A stretch of DNA of 64,000 nt from Saccharopolyspora phatthalungensis (GTDB lineage Bacteria > Actinomycetota > Actinomycetes > Mycobacteriales > Pseudonocardiaceae): NCBI RefSeq assembly GCF_014203395.1, contig NZ_JACHIW010000001.1, positions 2,108,001-2,172,000 on the forward strand. The letters run 5' to 3'. The stretch's first letter is position 1. Every line of letters starts with the position of its first letter. Positions 52,140 to 60,867 of the stretch are shown here, piece by piece. The notes under the pieces were generated by a model, which worked only from the letters and a program-made list of their open reading frames with translations, had not been told where the DNA came from and searched no databases. The position numbers were made by a program, and so were the translations under genes.

Positions 52140-52795
52140 TCCGGGTGTTGATCGCCGACGACCAGGAGCTGGTGCGCGCCGGTTTCCGGATGATCCTGGA
52201 GTCCCAGGACGACATCGAGGTGGTCGCCGACGTCGCGAACGGCGTGGACGCGATCCGGGTCGCGCGCGAGCAACGGCCGGACGTGTGCCTGATGGACATC
52301 CGGATGCCGGGCATCGACGGGTTGGAAGCGACCAAGCGGCTGGCCGGTCCCGACGTCACCGACCCGGTCAAGGTGGTCGTGGTGACCACCTTCGACCTGG
52401 ATGAGTACGTCGAGCGCGCGTTGCGCAACGGGGCGAGCGGCTTCCTGCTCAAGGACGCGGGTCCGACCCTGCTGCTGGAGGCGATCCGGGCTGCGGAACG
52501 CGGCGACGCGCTGGTCTCGCCCCAGATCACGGTGCGCCTACTCAAGCATTTCGCCCAGCCCAAGGTGCAGCGCCGCGCCGTGCAGGCTCCGACCGTGGAA
52601 CTAACCGAACGTGAACTCGATGTCGTGCGGGCGACTGCGCGGGGCCTGACCAATGGTGAGATCGGACAGGAGCTGTTCATGTCGCTGTCCACGGTGAAGA
52701 CGCACCTCGCCTCCGCGCAGGGCAAGATCAAGGCCCGAAACCGGGTAGAGACCGCGGCTTGGGCCTGGCGCAGCGGGCTGATGGACGACGAGTGA
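52136..52795 (+). CDS. NarL/LuxR-family response regulator
   Basis: This 219-residue regulator has phospho-acceptor Asp54 in CLMDIRMP, Lys near 105 in FLLKD, and a LuxR-type DNA-binding domain starting LTERELDVVRATARGLTNGEIG near 149 with MSLSTVKTHLASAQGKI as its recognition segment. It is translationally coupled to the kinase gene. It may bind the GGCCGATCGGCC palindromes on both sides of its operon. The link is inference. Confidence 0.94.
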   Translation: MIRVLIADDQELVRAGFRMILESQDDIEVVADVANGVDAIRVAREQRPDVCLMDIRMPGIDGLEATKRLAGPDVTDPVKVVVVTTFDLDEYVERALRNGASGFLLKDAGPTLLLEAIRAAERGDALVSPQITVRLLKHFAQPKVQRRAVQAPTVELTERELDVVRATARGLTNGEIGQELFMSLSTVKTHLASAQGKIKARNRVETAAWAWRSGLMDDE

Positions 52796-53188
52796 TCGTG
52801 TCCGGGGCAGGCTGTGTCCTTCGTGGTGGCTAGCCATCACGAACGGTTCGTCGCGGAGATCTGGGTGAATCGTTGGCTGCGGATATCTGACGGCCGGGTA
52901 CTAGGGCGGCCGGACAACGCCGGGAAAGCGCAAGCGACCTTTCCGGGTTGGCAGCCGAGATCGGTGGACCGGTGCCGGTTCGCGGATGGACATGCGGGTG
53001 TCACCAGCGAGGCCGGGTGACTGATTGCCCTAGCCGCCGTCCTGAACTACCTGAACAACTACTTCAACTGGGCCACGGTTAGTGCGAGGACATCCCGCCG
53101 GCGTCTGGGGAGCCGTCATTTGACCGGCAGGTGGGCTCGACCCGCGCAGGGACCAACACGTTCGAGTCGGCCGTCCGGCTGCGAGTGT
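52796..53188. other. Intergenic region after the second two-component system
   Basis: About 390 bases with no supportable gene. The repeated palindromes begin at 53189. Confidence 0.35.
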
Positions 53189-53226
53189 GGCCGATCGGCC
53201 GAGGTCAACGGGCCGATCGGCCGAGG
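53189..53226. repeat. Two direct copies of GGCCGATCGGCCGAGG
   Basis: The 16-base unit occurs at 53189-53204 and 53211-53226, a 22-bp period, so the two palindromes lie about two helical turns apart and on one face of the DNA. They lie upstream of the small membrane protein and amidohydrolase genes. This is a good arrangement for cooperative binding of a dimeric regulator. Confidence 0.5.
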
Positions 53227-53258
53227 CCCGGCCGCCGGAATCCGGCGATGCTGGAGTC

Positions 53259-53366
53259 ATGCCACGGCGGGTGCAAGACATCGTTCTCATGACAGTGCTG
53301 GCTGGTATCGCAGTATTCGCGGGGGTGATCATGGTGCTTGTTATTAGCACGGCTGGCGGCGGCTAG
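53259..53366 (+). CDS. Putative 35-residue membrane peptide
   Basis: The peptide begins MPRRVQDIVLMTVLAGIAVF, continues as one hydrophobic helix to VLVIST and ends AGGG. Basic residues at the N-terminus suit an inside orientation. GGAG lies only 2-5 nt before the ATG, which is tight. It ends 20 nt before the amidohydrolase gene. No family recognised. Confidence 0.5.
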   Translation: MPRRVQDIVLMTVLAGIAVFAGVIMVLVISTAGGG

Positions 53367-53386
53367 CCGTCGGGCAGAATGCGGGC

Positions 53387-54718
53387 ATGTCGATCGCAAC
53401 ACGCCTGCACGCCCCGATTGCCCTGCCTTGCGATCCGGAGTGCTCAGTGATCCGGGACGCCGTGGTGGACGTCGACGGCGAGGGACGCATTGTGTACTGC
53501 GGGCCGCGCGCCGGGGCTCCGGACCGGACGAACGACGCGATCGTCCGGGAATGCAGCGGAATCCTGTTGCCGGGTTTGATCAATGCGCACGCGCACAGTC
53601 CGATGACGTTGCTGCGGGGGATGGGTGGTGACCTGCCGCTGCTGCGTTGGTTGCACGAGGTGATCTGGCCCGCCGAGGCACGACTGCGGCCGTCGGACGT
53701 CCATGCCGGTATGGAGCTTGGGTGCATCGAGATGCTGCGCGCCGGGGTCACGACGAGCGCCGAGATGTACTTCATGGGGGAGGCCGTCGTCGACGCCACC
53801 CTGGCGGTCGGATCTCGGGTCGTGTTCGCCTCGGCGGTGATCTCCACGCCGGCGCTGGACAAGCTCGGTGGCTGGCAGAGCATGGTCGACGGGATCAACC
53901 GGTGGATCGACGCGGACGGTGTGAGGTTCGGGCCCGGTGATCGGGTGGAGCTGGCCTACGGGCCGCACTCCGCGTACACCCTGCCACCGGAAGCGCTGCA
54001 GGCGATCGGTGAGTCCGCTCAGCAGCGTGCCGCCCTGGTCCACACGCACGTGGCGGAAACCCGTACCGAGGACGTCGATCAGCGCGAGCAGTTCGGTTCG
54101 GTGCCTGCACTGCTGGAGAAGCTCGGTGTGCTCGACGGCCGGGTGCTCGCCGCACACGGGGTGCACCTGTCGGACGACGACATCGCGTTGTTCGCGCGCC
54201 GTGGGGTGGGTGTGGCGCACTGCCCTGGCTCCAACGCGAAGCTCGCCTCGGGAACCGCGCGGTTGGTCGAGCTGCTCAACGCGGGCATTCCGGTGGGGCT
54301 GGGCACCGACGGTCCATCCAGCAACGACGATCTCGACCTGTGGGAGGAGGTGCAGCTCGCGGGACTGTTCGCGCGGACCGTGACCGGCGATGCGACGGCG
54401 CTCACCTCGCGGGCGGCGCTGCTTGCCGCGACGCGGGGCGGGGCCGAGGCGCTGCATCGGGACGACATCGGCGTTCTGGAGCCGGGTCGCTGGGCCGACA
54501 TCGTGCACCTGGACGTCGACAACCCGGCGTTTGCCACCGGTTTGGACGTACCGGACGACCAAGTGCTGGCGAACGTGGTGTGGGCTGCTGGCTCACGGTG
54601 CGTCCGGGACGTCTGGGTCGCGGGTGGAGCAGTGCTACATGAGCGCGAGCCCACCCGGGTGGACCGGCGCGCAGTGCAAGCGGCGGCTCGCACGGCGGCA
54701 CAGCACATCCGAGGCTGA
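53387..54718 (+). CDS. Amidohydrolase (MTA/SAH deaminase-like)
   Basis: This 443-residue metal-dependent hydrolase has the metal ligands HAHSP (about 64-68), HVAET near 220, AAHGVHL near 250 and the catalytic Asp in LGTDGPSSNDDLD near 305. This order and the SNDDLDLWEE segment match the ATZ/TRZ group that includes S-adenosylhomocysteine/methylthioadenosine deaminases. The substrate is therefore probably a purine nucleoside or related amine, released as ammonia. It has an 18-bp gap to the small peptide gene. A CAGAAT hexamer ends 6 nt before the ATG. Confidence 0.88.
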   Translation: MSIATRLHAPIALPCDPECSVIRDAVVDVDGEGRIVYCGPRAGAPDRTNDAIVRECSGILLPGLINAHAHSPMTLLRGMGGDLPLLRWLHEVIWPAEARLRPSDVHAGMELGCIEMLRAGVTTSAEMYFMGEAVVDATLAVGSRVVFASAVISTPALDKLGGWQSMVDGINRWIDADGVRFGPGDRVELAYGPHSAYTLPPEALQAIGESAQQRAALVHTHVAETRTEDVDQREQFGSVPALLEKLGVLDGRVLAAHGVHLSDDDIALFARRGVGVAHCPGSNAKLASGTARLVELLNAGIPVGLGTDGPSSNDDLDLWEEVQLAGLFARTVTGDATALTSRAALLAATRGGAEALHRDDIGVLEPGRWADIVHLDVDNPAFATGLDVPDDQVLANVVWAAGSRCVRDVWVAGGAVLHEREPTRVDRRAVQAAARTAAQHIRG

Positions 54719-54810
54719 TTCCGGCGCCGAGCCGCGGCCCGCGGACGGGTTCGGTACGACACCGGTCGGCCTGGACCCAGCCCCGGCCCCGACGCCCGGA
54801 CGAGGACGGC

Positions 54811-54920
54811 GGACCGGAGCACGATCGGCGCGGGTCAGGAGGGCCGGACCGGAGCACGATCGGCGTGGGTCAGGAGGGCCGGACCGGAGCAGGATCGGAC
54901 CGGACCGGGTCAGGACGGCC
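54811..54920. repeat. Three tandem 35-40-bp repeats
   Basis: Two nearly identical 35-bp units (54811-54845 and 54846-54880, one difference) are followed by a diverged 40-bp unit (54881-54920). The last overlaps the 3' end of the dehydrogenase gene. They lie between convergent genes and contain no spacer, so they are not CRISPR. Confidence 0.8.
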
Positions 54921-55593
54921 GGATGACGATCTCGGTGAGGTGCGCGTCGGCGCTGGCCCGCACGGCGGACACGATTGACCCCGCCACCGACTCCGGGCGC
55001 AGGTAGTCGTCCGGCTCGAACGCCCCGCCCTCCTGGTTGCGGACGTTGCGCTGCATGTCCGTTGCCGTGCGCCCCGGGAACACCGAGGTGACCCGAACGC
55101 CGTTGGCCGCTTCCTCGGCGCGGAGCACGTCGGCGAAGGCGCGCAGGGCGAACTTGCTCGCGGCGTAGGAGCCCCAGTTCGGCTTCGCCGACAGACCGGC
55201 GCCGGAGTTGACCAGGACCACGTGGCCGTTCGCGGCGCGCAGGGCGGGCAGCAGCAGCCGCGTCAACTCGGTGACCGCGAAGAGGTTCAGCTCGAAGGTG
55301 CGCCGCCAGGAGTCGCTGGACGCGTCGGCGACCGACGCCAGCTCGATGAGGCCGGCGCTGTGCACCACCACGTTGAGCCGTTGGATGTCGGCGACCGCCC
55401 CGGCGACGGCGTCGTGATCGGTGAGTTCCACCGGCCACGGCTTGGCGCCGGGGAGCTCGTTGACGAGCTCTTGCAGCGCGGCGGTGTCGCGCCCGCCCAA
55501 CAGCAGATCATGCGTGTCGGAAAGCGAGCGGGCGACGGCGGCACCGATGCCCCGTGAGGCGCCGGTGACCAGGGCGATTGGGCGTTCGGGCAT
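54910..55593 (-). CDS. Short-chain dehydrogenase/reductase
   Basis: This 227-residue classical SDR has cofactor motif TGASRGIG (about 14-21), NAG-like HSAG near 82, catalytic Ser in LVNSGAG and YAASK with Tyr and Lys near 145-149. The substrate is unknown. The ATG at 55593 lies 7 nt after TAACGT, in line with the leaderless pattern; GTG 55599 is an alternative two codons upstream. It is convergent with the amidohydrolase and divergent from the MFS gene. Confidence 0.9.
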   Translation of the reverse strand: MPERPIALVTGASRGIGAAVARSLSDTHDLLLGGRDTAALQELVNELPGAKPWPVELTDHDAVAGAVADIQRLNVVVHSAGLIELASVADASSDSWRRTFELNLFAVTELTRLLLPALRAANGHVVLVNSGAGLSAKPNWGSYAASKFALRAFADVLRAEEAANGVRVTSVFPGRTATDMQRNVRNQEGGAFEPDDYLRPESVAGSIVSAVRASADAHLTEIVIRPS

Positions 55594-55694
55594 GGCCACA
55601 ACGTTATCGTCGGCCGGTTTCGCGCCGACGACCGGCCATCACAATCGGGTGCTACCGCTTGACCCCCTGGAGTGATGGGTCTTAGGTCACCCGA

Positions 55695-57029
55695 GTGAGC
55701 AGTGTCGACGCAGCCCCAGGCGAAGTCCGGAACCGGATCTTGCGGAAGGTTGCGCTCCGGTTGATGCCGTTCCTGATCTTGCTCTACTTCGTCAACTACC
55801 TGGACCGCGTGAACATCGGCTTCGCGGGCCCGAACGGAATGAACGAGGAGCTGGGGCTGACTGCGACGGTGTTCGGCTTCGCCTCGGGCATCTTCTTCAT
55901 CGGTTACCTGGTGCTGGAGGTGCCGAGTAACCTCGCCCTGCATCGCTTCGGGGCCCGGAGGTGGCTCGCCCGCATCATGATCACCTGGGGCGTGTTGGCG
56001 ACGGTGATGGCGTGCGTGCCGAACCCCGCCACGCTGGTCGTGTTGCGCTTCCTGCTCGGCGTGGCCGAGGCCGGGTTCTTTCCGGGCATCATCCTGTACC
56101 TGACCTACTGGTTCCCAGCGGCGCAGCGGGCCAAGGCGGTCGCGCTGTTTATGACCGCGGTCCCGGTGTCCAGCGCCGTAGGCGCCACCGTCTCCAGCGC
56201 GCTGATCAGTGCCGGGCACGGGATCTTCGGGCTGTCCGGCTGGCGGTTTATGTTCCTCGTCGAGGGCATTCCGGCGATGCTGCTGGCCGTCGCCACCTGG
56301 TTCTACCTGACCGACCGGCCATCGCAGGCGAAATGGCTGACGGCGGAGGAACGGACCTGGCTGACCGAGCAGTTGGCGGCCGAGAGCAAGCAAACCGAGT
56401 CGGTTCACGGCTGGCCGTTGCGCAAGGCGCTCACGCACCCGCGGATCCTGGCGCTGGCGTTCGTGTACTTCGGCATCGCCTACGGCCTGTACGCGCTGGG
56501 ATTCTTCCTGCCCACCATCATCAAGGGTTTTGAACAGCAGTACGGCACCGACCTGTCCACGATGGAAACCGGGTTAATCACCGCGGTGCCCTACGTGATC
56601 GGCGCGGCGGCAATGGTGCTCTGGGCCGCGCACGGCGACCGGAAGCAGGAGCGGGTGTGGCACGTCGCGCTCCCGATGCTGCTCGGCGGCGCGTGTATTC
56701 CGGTCGCGCTCTACCTTGGAAATCCCTTCAGCGCGATGGTCGCGGTGACAATCTGCGCCGTCGGCGTCTGCGCCGCGCTGCCCACCTTCTGGGCGTTGCC
56801 GAGCAATTTCCTGGCGGGTGCAGCCGCGGCGGGGGGTATAGCCTTGATCAACTCACTGGGCAACATCAGCGGTTTCGCGGCGCCCTACATCACTGGGGCG
56901 CTCAAGGACGCCACCGGCTCCCAGCGGTCCGGCCTGTGGGTGATCGGCATCGTGATGGTCGCGGCGGCGCTCACCGTGATCTCGCTGCGTGCGGCACCAC
57001 GAGCAAACAAGCCCGAAGGGGCCGAGTAG
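55695..57029 (+). CDS. MFS transporter, anion:cation symporter family
   Basis: This 444-residue transporter has twelve predicted helices and the family motif NYLDRVNIGFAGPNGM in helix 1 (about 35-50), RFLLGVAEAGFFPG near 118-131 and the usual cytoplasmic loop around residue 210. ACS-family proteins import tartrate, glucarate, 4-hydroxyphenylacetate or similar organic anions. The GTG at 55695 lies 6 nt after TAGGTC. No catabolic gene for such a substrate is adjacent. Confidence 0.9.
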   Translation: MSSVDAAPGEVRNRILRKVALRLMPFLILLYFVNYLDRVNIGFAGPNGMNEELGLTATVFGFASGIFFIGYLVLEVPSNLALHRFGARRWLARIMITWGVLATVMACVPNPATLVVLRFLLGVAEAGFFPGIILYLTYWFPAAQRAKAVALFMTAVPVSSAVGATVSSALISAGHGIFGLSGWRFMFLVEGIPAMLLAVATWFYLTDRPSQAKWLTAEERTWLTEQLAAESKQTESVHGWPLRKALTHPRILALAFVYFGIAYGLYALGFFLPTIIKGFEQQYGTDLSTMETGLITAVPYVIGAAAMVLWAAHGDRKQERVWHVALPMLLGGACIPVALYLGNPFSAMVAVTICAVGVCAALPTFWALPSNFLAGAAAAGGIALINSLGNISGFAAPYITGALKDATGSQRSGLWVIGIVMVAAALTVISLRAAPRANKPEGAE

Positions 57030-57094
57030 GGAAGCTGGTGCACCCGGCGCCCCTCCGTGGCTTGCGCGGCATGGCCGGGCGCGGGTAGGCGTGC

Positions 57095-57166
57095 AGCGGA
57101 TATCTCGTCGAGCACAACGGGTTTCTGCTGCTGCTCGACCCCGGCTAGGCCACGCCCGGGCTGGTC
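57095..57166 (+). pseudogene. MBL-fold hydrolase relic
   Basis: The frame reads SGYLVEHNGFLLLLDPG, then a TAG at 57146-57148 where intact relatives have Tyr (GYAT), then ATPGL. The pattern is the N-terminal strand pair of metallo-beta-lactamase-fold proteins. The rest of the gene is missing. Confidence 0.45.
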
Positions 57167-57619
57167 CTGGTTAGCCAGGGGAATCCGGGCCACTGCGCGG
57201 AGCCCGCTGCGAGCGCGAGCGCTCGGTGAGCTCCCGCCTCCACTGCCAGTCAGGCATTGCCTGGCGCTCTCGATGCGGTTGCTGGCGCTGGTCAACTGGA
57301 TGCAGGACGGCTCCCGCGATCTGCGCGAGTTCGAGGGCAGGCGCGAGGTTCGAGACGGGACCGTTCGTAGTGGACGCCAAGTCGCTGCCGCACTTTCTGC
57401 CCAACGCGAGCGGCGGCCGCCTGCGACGAGGTCCTGGACTGAAAGCGGCCCCGACCCGGACATTGGCGAGCTGGCTCGCCATGCCGAAATGTCCTGGCGG
57501 AGGCGACTTTCCCGGAACGCGTGCTACCGGAGATGTCCCGCTCCTCTCCGTCGCACGCCGACCCGGCGAATACACCGCTCGTGCCGACGTCGGCCGGCTC
57601 TCGCTGACCCACCCGTGGC

Positions 57620-57715
57620 CGGGCATCGAACCCCCGGCGAAGTGGTTGTAGATGGTGCGCTTCGAGACCTGCGCTTCCGCCGCGATCGCGTCCCCCTGGC
57701 TCGCCCCGGTCGAGC
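57620..57715 (-). pseudogene. TetR-family regulator relic (HTH only)
   Basis: On the minus strand the frame reads GDAIAAEAQVSKRTIYNHFAGG, which is the TetR helix-turn-helix. No start codon or ligand domain of normal form continues from it. Confidence 0.5.
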
Positions 57716-57785
57716 ACCGTACTGGCTGCCGGAAACGCAACGAGGGCCCCCGGTCAAGCCGGAGGCCCCGCGCTCGCACGGCGGA

Positions 57786-59852
57786 TCAGCGTCGGCCGAT
57801 CTCACCCCCGTCCTTGCGCCAGATCGCCACGACCGACGGACGCGGCTGCGAGTTGCCGCCGTCGGGCCAGTGCGAAGCCGGGTTGTCCGCGCTCGCACCG
57901 TCGATCTCGCCGGGGTGCTGCACGCATACGGTCACCACGCGGTCCCGGATCACCGGGCCGCAGGTCTCCGCGCCGTTGGGCACCGTCAGGAACTGCTTGA
58001 CCCGACCGCGCTCCGGGCCGTCCACCGGCACGGCGAACAGGCCATCGTTGCTCTTCAGCGCGTTGCCGTCGGTGGAGATCCACAGGTTGCCGTGCCGGTC
58101 GAACGCCACGTTGTCCGGGCACGAGATCGGGCTGACCTTCGACTTGTCGAATCCGCCGAAGTAGGTGCTCGGGTCATTCGGGTCGCCGCACACCAGCAGC
58201 AGGTTCCAGCGGAACTTGGTGCCGGCGGTGTCGTCGTCCATCTCCAGCACGTGGCCGTGCTTGTTGCCGACCCGCGGGTTGGCTTCGACCGCGCCGGCGT
58301 GGCCCGCCGAACCGCGGTTGGTGTTGTTGGTCAGCGCGCAGTAGATGAGACCGTTGACCGGGTTGGGCTGGATGTCCTCGGGCCGGTCCATCTTGGTCGC
58401 GCCGACCTTGTCGGCGGCGAGTCGGGTGAAGATGTAGACCTCGTCGGCGGTGAACCCGGGCACGAACGACTTCTTGCCGCTGGCCAGTGGGATCCACTCG
58501 CCGGTGCCGTCGAACTTGCCGTCGGCGGGCAGCTTGCCGGTGCCGTCGATCTCCCCCGCCGGGCTGTTGCCGGTGAACTTCGCGACGTACAGGGTGCCGT
58601 CGTCGAGCAGCGCCATGTTGTGCCGCCGGGCGAGGGCGCTGGCGCCGCGCTTCATCTTGCCGTTGGAGACGAATTTGTAGATGTAATCGAACCGCTCGTC
58701 GTCGCCGGAGTAAGCCACGACGCGGCCGTCGTCGGCGACCTGGATGGACGCCGTCTCGTGCTTGAAGCGGCCGAGGGCGGTGTGCTTGACCGGAGTCGAC
58801 TGCGGGTCGTGCGGGTCGATCTCGACGATCCAGCCGAAACGGTTCACCTCGTTGGGCTCCTGGGCGACGTCCCACCGCTTGTCGAACCGCTCCCACTTGC
58901 GGGTGCTCGTGGCGCCCTTGATGCCGTAACGGTCCAGGCGCTGCTTAGCGGTCGGCTCGGTGATCGAGTCGGCGTTGCCGAAGTACTGGTTGAAGTTCTC
59001 CTCGCCGGACAGGATCGTGCCCCACGGCGTCAGGCTGCCGGAGCAGTTGTTCTGCGTGCCGAGAACGGTCCTGCCGGCCGGGTCGGCGGAGGTCTTGAGG
59101 TAGTCGCTGCCGGCCGCGGGTCCGCGCAGCTCGAACGGCGTGTTCAGGGTGATGCGGCGGTTGTACTTGCTCGGCTGCGGCTTGAGCCCGCCGCCTGCCC
59201 GCTTGACGAACACCACCGACAGGCCGTGTGCGGCCCAGGCGATGCGCACCTGCTCCTCGGTCGGGTTGTTCTCGTCGTAGCCGGGGAACATGTGCGTTTC
59301 GGTGGTGTATTCGTGGTTCACCACCAGCAGGTTCTCGTTGCCGTTGGGGTCCAGCGGGACCAACTCGGCGAAGTCGTTGTTGTAGCCGAACTGCTTCTCC
59401 TGCGCCGCCGCAGTCTGCTTGTTGAAGTCGAACGCGGGAGCACCTGGCACCACGGGGTCGCCCCAGCGAATCACGATGCCCTGCTCGTAGCCTTCGGCGG
59501 TGACCACGAGGTCCGCGGTGTTCGGGGCGACCGGGCTGAAGTCGGTGCCGGGCACGTTGCCTCGGCTCGGGCGGGCGAGCGGAGCGGGCGCGGGAGCGGC
59601 CGCCGCCGTGCCCGAGAGAGCGGCTGCACCGCCGACGGTCAGGGCGAGCACGCTCCCGGCCTTGAGCGCACCGCGGCGATTGAGCACGCTCTCGACGATG
59701 TCGCCGAAGTAGGCGTTTTCCGAGGTGTTGGGCGCTTCGTGCGCACAAGCGTTACCGCAGCGGTACTCGCAGGTCACCGAGGAACGGTTCGCGGAGTGGT
59801 GGGTAAGCAGCGGGAGCGGAATGCCCCGCCCGCTGTCCGGTCGGGAAGACAA
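57786..59852 (-). CDS. phoX: PhoX-family alkaline phosphatase, Tat-exported
   Basis: This 688-residue phosphatase releases phosphate from organic esters outside the cell. A Tat-type signal with twin Arg (LNRRGALKAGS) precedes a hydrophobic segment at about 59-87. As in other actinobacterial PhoX proteins, a 58-residue N-terminal part with CEYRCGNAC precedes it. PhoX family segments such as NNCSGSLTPWGTILSGEEN, WIVEIDPHDP, RPEDIQPNP and SCPDNVAFD are all present, so the enzyme should be active with Ca and Fe cofactors. TTG at 59852 has GGAGG 5 nt upstream. A decayed second copy lies downstream. Confidence 0.93.
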   Translation of the reverse strand: MSSRPDSGRGIPLPLLTHHSANRSSVTCEYRCGNACAHEAPNTSENAYFGDIVESVLNRRGALKAGSVLALTVGGAAALSGTAAAAPAPAPLARPSRGNVPGTDFSPVAPNTADLVVTAEGYEQGIVIRWGDPVVPGAPAFDFNKQTAAAQEKQFGYNNDFAELVPLDPNGNENLLVVNHEYTTETHMFPGYDENNPTEEQVRIAWAAHGLSVVFVKRAGGGLKPQPSKYNRRITLNTPFELRGPAAGSDYLKTSADPAGRTVLGTQNNCSGSLTPWGTILSGEENFNQYFGNADSITEPTAKQRLDRYGIKGATSTRKWERFDKRWDVAQEPNEVNRFGWIVEIDPHDPQSTPVKHTALGRFKHETASIQVADDGRVVAYSGDDERFDYIYKFVSNGKMKRGASALARRHNMALLDDGTLYVAKFTGNSPAGEIDGTGKLPADGKFDGTGEWIPLASGKKSFVPGFTADEVYIFTRLAADKVGATKMDRPEDIQPNPVNGLIYCALTNNTNRGSAGHAGAVEANPRVGNKHGHVLEMDDDTAGTKFRWNLLLVCGDPNDPSTYFGGFDKSKVSPISCPDNVAFDRHGNLWISTDGNALKSNDGLFAVPVDGPERGRVKQFLTVPNGAETCGPVIRDRVVTVCVQHPGEIDGASADNPASHWPDGGNSQPRPSVVAIWRKDGGEIGRR

Positions 59853-60125
59853 GCGGACCTCCAGGTACTTGTTGGGATCAACCGGACATTAGGTCGATCA
59901 GGCGATGGTTCCGGTACGCGAAGATGAACAACGTTCAAACACCGCCTGCCACATCGACGCCGCGGTAGATCCGCACCCGCGCGCTTCCCGGCGGATCATC
60001 TGACGCCGTCCCGCGGTCCACGGCAGCGTGATCATGATCACGGCCGGGACGAAAAAGTGGCCCTCGGCGGGTTCGATTGGTTCGTGACTACACAAAGAAA
60101 CCTCGCCGAGGGCGCACAGCCCATT
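59853..60125. other. Region upstream of phoX with a 14-bp palindrome
   Basis: No gene seen. A perfect palindrome (GTGATCATGATCAC, 60028-60041) and a 10-bp stem (GCCCTCGGCG at 60060-60069 with 60104-60113) are present. The phoX promoter is expected here and may include a PhoP binding site, though none was recognised. Confidence 0.4.
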
Positions 60126-60275
60126 ATGCACCAGGTCCGACTGCCGGTCTCAACCCGCACGCTGCAAATCGTCAGCGAACAGATTTCAGCCCGGCGCAAG
60201 CGGATCGGTTCCCGCTGGCGCAAAGTCACCCCGGGCACGCAGGCGATCATCGTGCCGGCGGTGCTGCGTCCGGGG
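60126..60275 (+). pseudogene. IS5-type transposase N-terminal relic
   Basis: The frame from ATG 60126 encodes LPVSTRTLQIVSEQISARRK and IGSRWRKVTPGTQAIIVPAV, which matches the N-terminus of actinobacterial IS5-family transposases (LPLSTRTL..., RIGSRWRKL, PGRQALL). The similarity stops near 60275, where phoX-like antisense sequence begins. The DDE domain is gone. Confidence 0.6.
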
Positions 60276-60726
60276 CTTCAGCGCCAGATGGCGAAGTTGT
60301 CCGGGCATGAGATCGGGCCGATCTGGGTTTTGTCGAAGCCCGCGAAGTAGGTGGCCTGGTCGTTCGGGTCGCCGCAGACCAGGAGCAGACACCGGGCGAA
60401 GCCGGTTCCGGTCGGGTCGTCGTCGAGCTCCAGGACCTGCCCGTATTTGTTGCCGTTGCGCGGATTCGGCTCGTCGGCGACGGTCTTGCGCCTCGGCGCT
60501 TATGCCAGGCACGAAGCTGGTGTCGTGGCGCGTCAGCGGAATCCACTCGCCGACTCGCTCGCCGCAAGCCCCGCCGGCTCAGCACGCTTTGCACCAGGTC
60601 GCCGAAGTTCGGGTTCGCCGTGGGTTCGGCCCCGGCGCACTGGTCGCCGCACCGGTACCGGCAGGTCACCCGTGCTCGACCGGTCGACAACAGTGGTAGC
60701 CGCCGACGTTCGCCCGACTGTGCCAC
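60276..60726 (-). pseudogene. Decayed second phoX
   Basis: The GTG at 60726 still has GGAGG 5 nt upstream and opens LPLLSTGRARVTCRYRCGDQC and FGDLVQSVLSRRG, which parallels the N-terminus of the intact PhoX. The middle of the gene is missing. Pieces equivalent to its C-terminal third (GNKYGQVLELDDD, CGDPND, FAGFDKTQIGPISCPDN) follow in other frames. The 3' end is cut by the transposase relic. Confidence 0.7.
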
Positions 60727-60867
60727 CGCAACCTCCAAGCTGATCGAAAATGGCCTGGAGCGTATGACACCACCAACGAACGGCGAGCACATTCCGATAA
60801 TCCGGGGAATTTTCGGAGAGTGCTTGCGTCACGCCGCTCGTTTCGGTTGGGCCGTTTCGGTTTTGGC

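Larger units (their letters stand above)
57030..57785. other. Region of gene relics
   Basis: About 750 bases between the MFS and phoX genes hold pieces of at least two former genes (MBL-fold and TetR, listed separately). The rest, including the 57240-57480 stretch, has open frames but nothing recognisable. Confidence 0.4.

Noticed and set aside
54811..54920. CRISPR-like repeat array
   Set aside because: The units are directly adjacent with no spacers, so they form a simple tandem repeat.
57057..59927. 956-codon open frame on the plus strand
   Set aside because: Antisense to phoX; the apparent protein has no domain and no SD.
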